This document shows, piece by piece, positions 8,541-18,164 of a stretch of 52,919 nt of DNA. The stretch lies in the NCBI GenBank assembly GCA_016209895.1, contig JACQVH010000217.1, forward strand, positions 1-52,919, given 5' to 3'. The stretch is from Candidatus Hydrogenedentota bacterium. GTDB lineage: Bacteria; Hydrogenedentota; Hydrogenedentia; Hydrogenedentales; SLHB01. Each line of letters starts with the position of its first letter. Within the stretch, counting starts at the first letter, position 1. The notes beneath the pieces were generated by a model, which did no database searches, was not told the DNA's origin, and saw nothing but the letters and a program-made list of their open reading frames with translations. The position numbers and the translations under genes are program-made.

Positions 8541-11500
8541 TCGCTTGGACGCAATCCATCAACTCATTTCGGAATGCCGCCACCGTCGCATCGTTATTCT
8601 CTAAATCAATCACGTATCTCGCGACGCCGCGGCTCATGTCCCAGAAGCTGCGGTCAATCATTGCCGGTAGACTGACATCCATCAAGTGCGCAATCTTCGC
8701 GCGAATTTCCTCGCTCAGAGGATTTTCCGGTGCCGATAGCCTCGCGCGCAACGCCGTAAGGATGCGGTAGTCCTCGATCCCTTCCCGCACCGCCTCCCAG
8801 CGCCGGCTCGTGACCGGCCGCTCGCGTCCTGGGTAGACCAGCATATACTCGTTCTGCACGCGCGTCCACGTATCCCCGCCGGTGTTGTAGCACCAATAAC
8901 CGATGCCGGTCGCGCCGTAGCGGAACGCGAACAACCCCGCGATTCGGAATTCCGCGACCACGTTGGCGTCCTTGATGTTCGCTCCGATGGGGCGGCTATA
9001 GGGATATCCGCAATTGTAAGACCAGATTATTCTCTTACTGTCGCGCAAGAAGTCCATGACCGGAGTATCTTCGGGCAGCATGTGAAGCGCCGGACACCAC
9101 ACGTCGGTATAGGGCGCCATCGCCTCGAACATGGGCAGTTCTCCCCCGCCATTCACGTACATCATGACGTCGGGATTGATGCTGCGAACCAGTTTCCCGA
9201 ACTCCACCACTTTGTTCACGGCGTTCCAGCCGTAACCTCCCGGTTCATCGAGCGGATATAGCGCAAAGTGACGCGTATCGAGGCCCTTTACGCCAAGGTG
9301 CGCAACTAGATTCTCCAAGTAGGGACGCAGTTCTTCCTGGTATTGTGGCGTCCCCAATTCAGTCTGGAACGTGGGAATTCCCGTCAACAGCAGCACCACG
9401 TCTGCGCCGCGCATGCGTTCCACGACCGCATCGAGTTTCGCGTAGTCATATCCGGTGAGACGCCGCTGCGCATCATACTGCGCTTGGCTCAGCGGTGCGC
9501 AGAAGACGTTGTTGCCATGAGCCAACAGGTCCTCGACCTGAGCGCCCTCCGGCGCGGCCCAAGTGCACATGCGCATCGAACTTGCCGGAGCTATCTCAAA
9601 CGGCAGGACCCGATACGCAACCTCCACATTCGTCTCCGGTGGCGCCACGTCGCGAGGATTCTTCGGACCATCGAGGACGCCCGCGCCATCGAGCGCTTGC
9701 AGGCGTACTTTGACTCGATGTTCACCCGGCGGAACCGCTCCGATATAAGTGTCCAGCCAAAGCTCGCGCGTAGACAAGGCGGGAACGGCCAGCACGCCGC
9801 TCTCATCCAGTTCAGGGAGCGGGTCCCAGGCCCGCCCGCCGTGCGACGTGGGAACCCCAATGGAGCGGTGTAGATTCACGCGCAAATCGTCATGCTCCAT
9901 CTCCATGGTGACGCGCACATGGATTTCACGGTCGGTAATATTCAGCAGTCCGAGGGAGATGGGATCGTGTTCACCGGGTACGACACGAGGACTGAGCTTG
10001 AGCGGCGCCTCGAGGAACGAAGGCATCTGGTCCTCCACGCCGCGACTCTCCCACCGCGTTCCTTCAAAGGCAACCAGACTCGTACCCGGACCGGACGGTG
10101 CCGCCATGGGCATCAACTCGCTCAACCTTAGCGCACGCCGTGACCGCGCGACCAGGGAGACAATCTTGTCACGAACTTCTGCGGGAGTTCCCGCTTCCAC
10201 CGAGGCTCCGTGCTGTTCAAGGTCTACCAATTCGCGCTTCAGAGCCTCCGCTTCCCGGCGTAACGCGTTGGCCGAAAGCGGAAGTACGGGTTCCACCACG
10301 CGCGCGGAACTGTTGAGCGCGTCCAGCGCCTTTCGCGCCAAGCTGCGGTCATTCACGAACGGCTGTAGGAACAGCTTTCGGGAACCGGACGCCAGGAGTC
10401 GGCCCTTAGGATTCTCGAGACTCCACGATATTTCGTAGTTGCCGGAACCCGCCAACTCTAAGGGGAGTTGCAATTCACCCTCGGCTCCGGAGACCACCGT
10501 CGTGCTCGTCTGCCGCGAGCCATCGGGTCGGATGCACACGGCGGTGGCCCGGTGCGGGTCCTTTTCGACGTTGAGTCCCTTGATGCCAAATCGAACCATG
10601 TCCCCGGTATAGATTTCTTCCGGCGTCAGGTTGATAGCCGTCATGAGCGCCGCACCGGCCTGCCGGAGATTCAGCCAAGCGCCTCGGTTTGTCGCATCGT
10701 AGCGATATTGTCTCCATTGGATGGTAGCGTTCGCGGGCATCGGTGTCCCGAAACAGAACACGATCCCGGATTCTCCGCCGGTGAGCACCATCTGCAGAGT
10801 CTTGTCATCCGATTTCAATTTAGCGAGCGCCGGCGTGACATTAATCGTGCGATTCTTGAAGTAGTGCTCGAAGATAAGTTCTCCGCGATCATTTAACACC
10901 TGTAAATGGCCCGATTGCGTACTGCAGATGAATTCCAACCGTCCGTCGCCGTCCAGGTCCGCGATGGCGCCGGGCGCCAGCGTGCGCCCTTGCATGTCAA
11001 TGTCCCACAACACCCGTCCGTCTTCGTCGAAACGATAGATAACGCCCAATTGCGTGATCGCGAAGATATCCGCGCGACCATCCAGGTCGAGATCGCCGAC
11101 CGAGATAGACGAGGCCGCCGCGCCGCGCAAGGGGCGTTCCCAAAGCGTCCGACCCAAGCCATCAAGGACCAGGAAGTTCCCTTCGCTCGAAGCCGCAGCG
11201 ATGCGCGCCTGACCCGTGGACGCAGCGAAAATAACCGGCGCGGAAGTCGCCCAGGAGGGTGACGTGTCGCCGATCTTTCTTTCCCATATCACCGTGCCGG
11301 TTTCGTTAAGCGCCGCAAGAACTCCCGCGCCAGTGGCAACCACGATTTCCATAGCGCCGTCGCCATCAAGATCCCCCACGGAGGGACTCACCGGCGTCCC
11401 CTTCAACGTGGCCTGCCAGACCACGTCCCCGCTCAAGGCATTGAAAGTCCAGACCCGGCCGGTCGTATCCGTTTGGACAACGGCCGGGGCGGCCTGCGAT

Positions 11501-11940
11501 TTCAGGTTGCACACCACGGCTGCGGACCATTCCGACGGCCCCTTCAGTTCGGCGTGCCACACCTCCTTGCCCGTCCCGTCCAGGCAACTGAGCCAGCCCT
11601 GATTGACGGCCACGTAAATCAGAGACGACTGTCTTTCACGCGCCAACACGGCGGGATAGGTCATAAGGCGGCCACGCGTTCGCCAACGCCATTCCTCCTT
11701 GCCATCGCCGTTGTAAACGATCAGCTCTTCGCGTCCGGCCACGATGGCCTCATCGGCGCCGTCCCCGTCAATGTCGGCAACAATAGGCGCGCTCTCAAGA
11801 AACGTCTTCGAATCCGCAGTCCAGAGCAGCGGTAAGTTGAGATCCGCTGCCGCGCACACCGGCGAGGCAGCAGACAACATGGCCGAGACGATCGTCCCCA
11901 CACACCACATCCTCTTCCACCCATTCGTGTTGTTCATCAT
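8509..11940 (-). CDS. Secreted FG-GAP/PQQ-like beta-propeller protein with C-terminal DUF4091-like glycoside hydrolase domain
   Basis: N-terminal signal peptide; repeated DIDGDGADEAIVAG / DLDGDGAMEIVVATG / DLDLDGRADIFAIT / DLDGDGRLEFICST; C-terminal FALYPLDEPGG...WSYNCGYPYSRPIGANIKDANVVAEFRIAGLFAFRYGATGIGYWCYNTGGDTW...RPVTSRRWEAVREGIEDYRIL. Confidence 0.88.
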   Translation of the reverse strand: MMNNTNGWKRMWCVGTIVSAMLSAASPVCAAADLNLPLLWTADSKTFLESAPIVADIDGDGADEAIVAGREELIVYNGDGKEEWRWRTRGRLMTYPAVLARERQSSLIYVAVNQGWLSCLDGTGKEVWHAELKGPSEWSAAVVCNLKSQAAPAVVQTDTTGRVWTFNALSGDVVWQATLKGTPVSPSVGDLDGDGAMEIVVATGAGVLAALNETGTVIWERKIGDTSPSWATSAPVIFAASTGQARIAAASSEGNFLVLDGLGRTLWERPLRGAAASSISVGDLDLDGRADIFAITQLGVIYRFDEDGRVLWDIDMQGRTLAPGAIADLDGDGRLEFICSTQSGHLQVLNDRGELIFEHYFKNRTINVTPALAKLKSDDKTLQMVLTGGESGIVFCFGTPMPANATIQWRQYRYDATNRGAWLNLRQAGAALMTAINLTPEEIYTGDMVRFGIKGLNVEKDPHRATAVCIRPDGSRQTSTTVVSGAEGELQLPLELAGSGNYEISWSLENPKGRLLASGSRKLFLQPFVNDRSLARKALDALNSSARVVEPVLPLSANALRREAEALKRELVDLEQHGASVEAGTPAEVRDKIVSLVARSRRALRLSELMPMAAPSGPGTSLVAFEGTRWESRGVEDQMPSFLEAPLKLSPRVVPGEHDPISLGLLNITDREIHVRVTMEMEHDDLRVNLHRSIGVPTSHGGRAWDPLPELDESGVLAVPALSTRELWLDTYIGAVPPGEHRVKVRLQALDGAGVLDGPKNPRDVAPPETNVEVAYRVLPFEIAPASSMRMCTWAAPEGAQVEDLLAHGNNVFCAPLSQAQYDAQRRLTGYDYAKLDAVVERMRGADVVLLLTGIPTFQTELGTPQYQEELRPYLENLVAHLGVKGLDTRHFALYPLDEPGGYGWNAVNKVVEFGKLVRSINPDVMMYVNGGGELPMFEAMAPYTDVWCPALHMLPEDTPVMDFLRDSKRIIWSYNCGYPYSRPIGANIKDANVVAEFRIAGLFAFRYGATGIGYWCYNTGGDTWTRVQNEYMLVYPGRERPVTSRRWEAVREGIEDYRILTALRARLSAPENPLSEEIRAKIAHLMDVSLPAMIDRSFWDMSRGVARYVIDLENNDATVAAFRNELMDCVQAIARAGKDDGD

Positions 11941-11981
11941 GTCGCCCTTCTGCGGATTTGCCCGCTAACCCGCGCTTATTC

Positions 11982-12100
<119 letters not shown>

Positions 12101-12127
12101 TACTGCTGTTTCTAAGTTTATTCGAGG

Positions 12128-13318
12128 TCAAGGCCTTCCATGATCGCGATAGTATTGCAATCCCTCGATCAGCGTATTCAAGTTTTCCCAACTCACGCCC
12201 GGCGTAATCGAACTGCTGCCGCCAAGGAACAATCCAACGGGCGGTCCTTCGCGCACCAGCCAGTCCAGTTCGCGACGCACGTCGTCAACCGTTCCGAAGG
12301 GCAGCGTGCGAGTAACCGAAACGCCCGCCCAAACCATCAAGGGATTGCCATCGCGCGTAGTCATCCGACAGATGCGCTCATAGTCCATGCCGTCTTCATA
12401 TTGGAAACCCTGAAATCCGCTAATACCCACCTCGATAAGGCGCGGTGTCATTTCCATCAGATTCCCGTCACAATGCCAAATCAGCCGAATGCCCGCTTCC
12501 AGGTGTGGTCGGACGGCGCGCTCGAAATGCGGGAACCAAAGCTTGTCCAGAGACCGGACGTCAACCAACGTACCCCGCGAGTCGGCCATGTCGTGATCGC
12601 TCCGGACTACGCGAGGAAGATTGCCCTCGATGATCGCGCGAACCCCCAAACGATTCTTCAATGCCGCCAATTCGGCCTGGAGTCCAAAGTCCCTTTCCAT
12701 AATTTCTGGATAGATGGCGTACGCGGTGAGGTAGTTTTCGTAGCCATACTGCGTATAGCGCAAGCACGGAAAACGGCAGAAATCATTACCGTAGGGCACT
12801 TTCAGAATGCAATCGCCGAGAAGGCGCTGAAGCTTCCGCTCGCGGGCCAGAATATCCTTGACGGTGGCCGTTGAATCCGAATCGAATTCACGAACCTCCC
12901 GCTCCAAGACCGGAAAGACGAAACGTTCGAGATGTTCAACCACCGCTTCCGGCGAGTCAATGAGTATACCATCGAGGACAGTAGCTTGTGCGCCGGTAGC
13001 CGCGGAACGCGGCGTATCCCCCTCGAATCCGTGTTGCCCCATGGTCAGGCAATTGGACGCCAGATACTGGTCCAACATGCAGGTCCCGACCGCGCGCTGA
13101 AACGCGACGTATACTTCGTCGGGATTGTCCACGAACACCCCGGAAGGATATCCGGTCCTGTGCTCGATAAACGCCACGTCCATCACATGCAACAGCCAGC
13201 TCGGAATGCCGCACGTAGGGTTCATCTCCAACGCTTCGGCCGCCAGATGTGCGTCTTCATGAACATTTGCCGGCGGCGCTGACATGTGTCGTGTCGTCTT
13301 GAATTCTGCCTCTTGCAT
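12128..13318 (-). CDS. Uroporphyrinogen decarboxylase (URO-D) domain protein, methyltransferase-like
   Basis: FVDNPDEVYVAFQRAVGTCMLDQYLAS...; ...IRLIWHCDGNLMEMTPRLIEVGISGFQGFQYEDGMDYERICRM. Start trimmed to ATG 13318. Confidence 0.75.
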   Translation of the reverse strand: MQEAEFKTTRHMSAPPANVHEDAHLAAEALEMNPTCGIPSWLLHVMDVAFIEHRTGYPSGVFVDNPDEVYVAFQRAVGTCMLDQYLASNCLTMGQHGFEGDTPRSAATGAQATVLDGILIDSPEAVVEHLERFVFPVLEREVREFDSDSTATVKDILARERKLQRLLGDCILKVPYGNDFCRFPCLRYTQYGYENYLTAYAIYPEIMERDFGLQAELAALKNRLGVRAIIEGNLPRVVRSDHDMADSRGTLVDVRSLDKLWFPHFERAVRPHLEAGIRLIWHCDGNLMEMTPRLIEVGISGFQGFQYEDGMDYERICRMTTRDGNPLMVWAGVSVTRTLPFGTVDDVRRELDWLVREGPPVGLFLGGSSSITPGVSWENLNTLIEGLQYYRDHGRP

Positions 13319-13486
13319 TGAATATTGGCGAGAGCGTTCTCGAGTTGTCAGCTGTCTACAGCGAAAAACGGATGATAACAAGAACTCGAAAATGAAGTCA
13401 CAAAGCAAAATAACAGGAGCCAGCAAAGCCCAGGCTTTGTTTCTCGCGATAATCGGTGTTAGACTTGGGGTGGGAATTCATGTTCA

Positions 13487-14107
13487 ATGAAGGCAAGCAT
13501 CTTGAGTCTCGGATCTACCTATCAGCAGGAGGGCATCATCCTGCACTTTGGTCCGTATCTCCCGAAACTCACCAACCGGGAGTTTTATGAATTCTGTCAA
13601 TTGAACCCTGAGTTGCGCATCGAACGCACCGCCGAGGGGGACTTAGTTATCATGCCACCAACTGGAGGGAAGACTGGGAAAACGAATTCTGCTCTCACGA
13701 CACTCCTGACGCAGTGGGCGGAAGCCGATGGCACGGGGGTTGTCTTCGATTCCTCCACTGGCTTCACCTTACCCAACGGAGCGATACTGTCGCCCGACGC
13801 CGCATGGGTTCGGCGTGACCGCTGGGACGCCCTGACCGACGAAAAGAAAGAGGAATTCCCCCCAATAGGTCCCGATTTCGTCGCCGAGATTCGTTCCCGC
13901 TCGGATTCTCTTAAAGCCCTCCACGCCAAGATGCGCGAGTACATGGCGAACGGCGCACAATTAGGTTGGTTGATAGACCCCATCGAAAAGAAGATTTCCG
14001 TGTACAGTGCCGGCGCGGATATGGTCTGCCACGAAAACCCTTCGAAACTCGCGGGTGACCCCGTCCTCCCCGGTTTTGTTTTGGAAGCGACGCGCCTTTG
14101 GCAATAA
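13487..14107 (+). CDS. Uma2 family (DUF820) endonuclease-like protein
   Basis: YEFCQLNPELRIERTAEGDLVIMPPTGGKTGKTNSALTTLLTQWAEADGTGVVFDSSTGFTLPNGAILSPDAAWVRRDRW...FVAEIRSRSDSLKALHAKMREYMANGAQLGWLIDP. Confidence 0.93.
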   Translation: MKASILSLGSTYQQEGIILHFGPYLPKLTNREFYEFCQLNPELRIERTAEGDLVIMPPTGGKTGKTNSALTTLLTQWAEADGTGVVFDSSTGFTLPNGAILSPDAAWVRRDRWDALTDEKKEEFPPIGPDFVAEIRSRSDSLKALHAKMREYMANGAQLGWLIDPIEKKISVYSAGADMVCHENPSKLAGDPVLPGFVLEATRLWQ

Positions 14108-14112
14108 GGCAC

Positions 14113-14600
14113 GCCTGTCCATCCCGTCCATCGTGTCCGTTCAGTCCATTCTCTCAATTCCCCACACACCACAGCTCGGCACCCGATGTGTCCTTTGTCC
14201 CCTATTCTCCGTCCATCTGTCTTATAATTTTCGTATTTCTCATATAATTAATATCAAGAGTGCAACGCCGGGGACTATATATATGAGAGGACTCTTGCAA
14301 TGACCATACATCCAGACCCATTGGCATCGTCCACTCGATGCACTGCGTCCACGACGTCCATCTGCTTGTCCCAAGATGCTTCGCGCAATCCGCGCTCGCC
14401 CGCCTCAAGCGGAATCCGCAATCGAACAATTCCTACAAAAATGTATCACGGTTTTTCACGAATCTCGATCACTTTTTCACAAATTTTGCTCGCTTTTTCG
14501 AAAAAAATGTACGCTTTTTCACGGATTCTGCACAGTTTTTCACCAGAATCCCCCCGTTCCTACCCCTCAAGACCGTTGCGTGCCAATGACTTACGTGGAG
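14113..14600 (+). repeat. Composite repeat element, copy 1: 9-bp GTCC units, core TGCAACGCC..CTATATATAT..TTGCAA, 21-bp-period T-tract array
   Basis: GTCC at 14117/14126/14135/14144; core 14257-14300; TTTTT tracts at 14452, 14473, 14494, 14515, 14536 (exact 21-bp spacing). Same architecture as 50041-50740 (-). Confidence 0.82.
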
Positions 14601-14607
14601 AACTGAA

Positions 14608-15918
14608 TTGAAAGCAGGCTTTTCCCGAGTAAAGATTACGCCACCATTGGGGACCACCATGATGGGCTTCGGTGCACGTGACATGGAGCACGGGTGTAGC
14701 GGCGTCCACGACGACATCTACGTGCGTGCCGTGTACGCCGAACAATCCGGCGAGGCCGCCCTCATCATGGGCTTCGACCTCTGTTTCCTGGGCCGCGTTG
14801 AATCGGACCGGTTCAAAGGCGCGATCGGACGCGTGTTGGACCTGGCGCCCAGGCAGATTCTGTTGAACACGACGCACAATCACGTCGGCCCTTCTGTTGG
14901 AATCTGGTACTCAGCAGGGTTTGAGCCTCCGGACCGGCTCTATCTCGAAGAGTTGGAACGCGCTACGGTCCAAGCTGCAGGTTTGGCGCGCGGAAACGCA
15001 CAAGAGGTCACACTCTGGGCCGGACAAACCCGTTCCGCGCTACCGATGAACCGGAGACGCCCTTCCGAAGACGGAAAAATCTATATGCGACCGAATCCAC
15101 CCGGCCTAGTTTATGACAAGATCCCGATGGTTCTCTTCAAGAACCTACGCGGTGACCCGGTCTGTCTGTTATTTTCCGTGTCGGCACATCCCTCGATGAT
15201 GAGTGGCTTCGAAATCTCGGCAGAGTATCCGGGAGCGATCATGACACGCTTGGATCGCAATCTTGGACAAACGGTAAGTCTGTTCCTTCAAGGTGTCGGA
15301 GGCGATGCGAAGCCCAGCGTTATCGGCGGAGACATCGAGTACTGGCGGCCTGGTACCTGGGAACTGATGGACCAGGCTGGCGCGATGGTGGCCGCCGAAA
15401 TCCGCGCGGCGTTGGACAACGGGCTTCAGGAAATTGAACCGCGCCTCCGCTCTGCCACTGTCGAGATGATTTGGCCGTTGCGGCCGGCGCCGTCCCGCGC
15501 CGTATTCGAGCAGACCATTACGGAAACGCCGCCGGACAAGCGTAACCAGGACATTAAGTGCCGCTGGGCCACCCGACAAATCGAATTGTTGGATCGGCGC
15601 GGTTTCTTGCCCGATTCAGCGCCTATCGGGATTCACGGCGTGCAACTCGGAATCGGGCTTCGAATTATTGGCATGGAAGGCGAGGCCGTCGCGGAGTGGG
15701 GCCAGATTATTGACCAATTCTATGACGGCGGGATTACGTTTCCGTTAGGCTACACGGACGGCACCGGCCTATACCTGCCGACCTCAAAGATGCTGGACGA
15801 AGGCGGCTATGAAGTGTACAGCTTCTGGGAGTACGGCTATCCTGCAGAATTGGCTCCCGGGATGGAAGACATAGTGCTCGATGCATTGCGAAACCTCCGG
15901 GATAACGGCATAAGTTAG
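14608..15918 (+). CDS. Neutral/alkaline non-lysosomal ceramidase-like N-terminal domain protein
   Basis: MKAGFSRVKITPPLGTTMMGFGARDMEHGCSGVHDDIYVRAVYAEQSGEAALIMGFDLCFL...LLNTTHNHVGPSVG. Confidence 0.85.
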   Translation: MKAGFSRVKITPPLGTTMMGFGARDMEHGCSGVHDDIYVRAVYAEQSGEAALIMGFDLCFLGRVESDRFKGAIGRVLDLAPRQILLNTTHNHVGPSVGIWYSAGFEPPDRLYLEELERATVQAAGLARGNAQEVTLWAGQTRSALPMNRRRPSEDGKIYMRPNPPGLVYDKIPMVLFKNLRGDPVCLLFSVSAHPSMMSGFEISAEYPGAIMTRLDRNLGQTVSLFLQGVGGDAKPSVIGGDIEYWRPGTWELMDQAGAMVAAEIRAALDNGLQEIEPRLRSATVEMIWPLRPAPSRAVFEQTITETPPDKRNQDIKCRWATRQIELLDRRGFLPDSAPIGIHGVQLGIGLRIIGMEGEAVAEWGQIIDQFYDGGITFPLGYTDGTGLYLPTSKMLDEGGYEVYSFWEYGYPAELAPGMEDIVLDALRNLRDNGIS

Positions 15919-15935
15919 CAAGGGGGACGTACAGC

Positions 15936-18116
15936 ATGTGGTTCTCGCTCATTATTTCGACATCGTTCTCTATGGTGTCGGCATCCGCTCAGGAAGGGAT
16001 CACCTTTGAAAGCGACCCGGTCACACGCTATTTACACATCACCTACGACGTCCCTTCGGATACAGGCGACGACGTTGTGGCGGATTGCGCATGGTCGCCT
16101 CCGGGAAAAAACGACTGGCGGCCGGCCAAAGTCACACCTTACATTTCAGAGACCGCGGCGAATATGGTCCGCGACGCGGAGTGGAACCGATGGGTCGAGA
16201 ACGGCGAAGTGACCGAACGGCGCGCCGGCGGCCTCAGACGTACCGTCGTGTTCAACCCCTACCCCGAAGCGCAGGACGACGGCCGAGTGGACGTGGATTT
16301 CCGGATTCAAGTCCGAGCAACGGACGGAAGCGTCCTCGCGACACACAACGCACATTTGACGGCTGACAATATGGATGTCGTGTACCTCGAAGATTGGTCC
16401 CAAATCCTGCAAAAGGACGTGATCAGCGTGGAAGCGCCACCGACACAACGAAAATGGTCTTGGCATTCCGGACTCGATGGCACCGCGCGTGTCAGTTTCG
16501 GGAATGAACTGTGGGGTGGCCCTGACCCCGTCGTTCCTTTGCCTCAACTGACTTATTTCCTCGACCTGCGGGGTTGGTACGCGCTCTTCGTTTGCACGTC
16601 GCCAACCAAGGGCGGAATCGGCCTGCGTATGACCGGCGACGAACGTACGGACTACATGGGCTCGCGTCACGCCTGGGAGGAAGTGTTTTGGCGTTGGCGG
16701 CGTATGGACCGTCAAAGCTTAGTCCTCAAGCAACGACACATCTACACCGGCTGGGCCGCCGCGCACCTTGACTATGTGAAACTGGTTCCCATCTCAGAGG
16801 CGCAGGCAGCAGAGATGGACTCGCAGTTCGGGACACCGGACAAGACCGTGGTGGGGTATTACGAACCCTACTCGTGGGCCTTCTGGGAAGACGTGCAGCA
16901 CCCATTCCAGCACCGCGAGCCCTTGCTCGCCTTCGCCGAAGCGCGCATGAGCATCGTGGACGTTCAACTGGGCCGGTTCGGGATGAAGTCAGTCTACGAA
17001 ACACGCTTGACCGACCAGTTGCTCTACGCGACCATCGGCGACCCCATCGGCGACGTGGCGCAGCCGCGCACCGATAACGTCGGGCGCATGCAACAGTATA
17101 CCAACACGCTCGAAACGACGCTGCGGCACGCCCGCGACTTGGGTCTGCCCACTCATGCCAACTTCGGCGCGAGCAATTGTTACCTTGGTACCCCGTTGCA
17201 AGGCGATTTCTCCAAGGCGCATCCGGACTGGCTGCGCGGACATCACCTCCGCTTCGAAGTACCCGAGGTGCGGGTATATGCCCTCAGCTTGTATCGTGAA
17301 TCGTTGGAACTCGGCGCACCGGGGCTTTCGCTGGATTACTGTCGTTACCCGGAAACCGTGGACGTGCCGGAAACCGGCAACATTTTTATGCGCGAACTCC
17401 GGAGATTAGCCGATGAATTCAGTGTGAAGCGTGGCACGCCCGTGCCGATCCTCGTGCGATTTCCGGGCAAAGGCGTCAGACGTTGGGAGCTCTTTGACTA
17501 CGCGACGTGGGCGCGCGAAGGTTGGGTGGACTACCTGTGTCCGAGCAATATCCAGGGACGGCATCAGCATATCGAAATTGCGCCCTACCTCGCGGCGGTC
17601 GAGGGCACCAAGTGCAAACTACTGCCATGTGCGGACGGCCTCAGTTGGGGACTGCCCGTGCCGGGGCCGTATCTATGGCGCGTCGCGCGCCTGTACGACG
17701 CCGGTGTGCCGGGCATTTACGTGTATCAGGCCGACGGTCGGGTTCTCGAGTGGCCCGGCGACCGGCGCTGCATGCGAATGCTCGCCAGCAGCGAGGCCGT
17801 GCGCCGGTGGTGGGAAGCTGATGCGCGGCTGCGACCCCAGAGGAGCAAAGGCATCTTCATCTCCCGACCCGAGGACGGCAAGACCTACCATGCCTGGGAG
17901 CGGCTACGGGTCTGGCTCGAGGGAATCCCGATGGGTGAAGTTGAAATGTATCTGGACGGACAGTCGATCAACCGAAGCGAGGGTCCTCCCTATCTGCTCG
18001 GCACCGAAGAGTATGACTCCGACCACGTCATCCCGCCCGGCGAGCATCAACTCAAGGTCCGCGCCAAAGACGGCGACGGTTGGCTCGAACAGAAATTTGT
18101 AATTCTCGGAGCATAA
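15936..18116 (+). CDS. Secreted glycoside hydrolase-like protein (TIM-barrel-like) with C-terminal Ig-like domain
   Basis: Signal peptide MWFSLIISTSFSMVSASAQ; ...PGLSLDYCRYPETVDVPETGNIFMRELRRLADEFSVKRG; C-terminal ISRPEDGKTYHAWERLRVWLEGIPMGEVEMYLDGQSINRSEGPPYLLGTEEYDSDHVIPPGEHQLKVRAKD. Confidence 0.65.
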   Translation: MWFSLIISTSFSMVSASAQEGITFESDPVTRYLHITYDVPSDTGDDVVADCAWSPPGKNDWRPAKVTPYISETAANMVRDAEWNRWVENGEVTERRAGGLRRTVVFNPYPEAQDDGRVDVDFRIQVRATDGSVLATHNAHLTADNMDVVYLEDWSQILQKDVISVEAPPTQRKWSWHSGLDGTARVSFGNELWGGPDPVVPLPQLTYFLDLRGWYALFVCTSPTKGGIGLRMTGDERTDYMGSRHAWEEVFWRWRRMDRQSLVLKQRHIYTGWAAAHLDYVKLVPISEAQAAEMDSQFGTPDKTVVGYYEPYSWAFWEDVQHPFQHREPLLAFAEARMSIVDVQLGRFGMKSVYETRLTDQLLYATIGDPIGDVAQPRTDNVGRMQQYTNTLETTLRHARDLGLPTHANFGASNCYLGTPLQGDFSKAHPDWLRGHHLRFEVPEVRVYALSLYRESLELGAPGLSLDYCRYPETVDVPETGNIFMRELRRLADEFSVKRGTPVPILVRFPGKGVRRWELFDYATWAREGWVDYLCPSNIQGRHQHIEIAPYLAAVEGTKCKLLPCADGLSWGLPVPGPYLWRVARLYDAGVPGIYVYQADGRVLEWPGDRRCMRMLASSEAVRRWWEADARLRPQRSKGIFISRPEDGKTYHAWERLRVWLEGIPMGEVEMYLDGQSINRSEGPPYLLGTEEYDSDHVIPPGEHQLKVRAKDGDGWLEQKFVILGA

Positions 18117-18164
18117 TTCGATTCCGGGTAGACTCACCGCCACTGCGTCAATACAATACGCTCC

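Noticed and set aside
14338-14606. Overlapping ORFs across composite element copy 1 as a normal protein gene
   Set aside because: Several frames are open and the apparent protein is a low-complexity product of 21-bp periodicity. Copy 2 preserves period but not peptide, so I do not call a CDS (a peptide is left open as a hypothesis).
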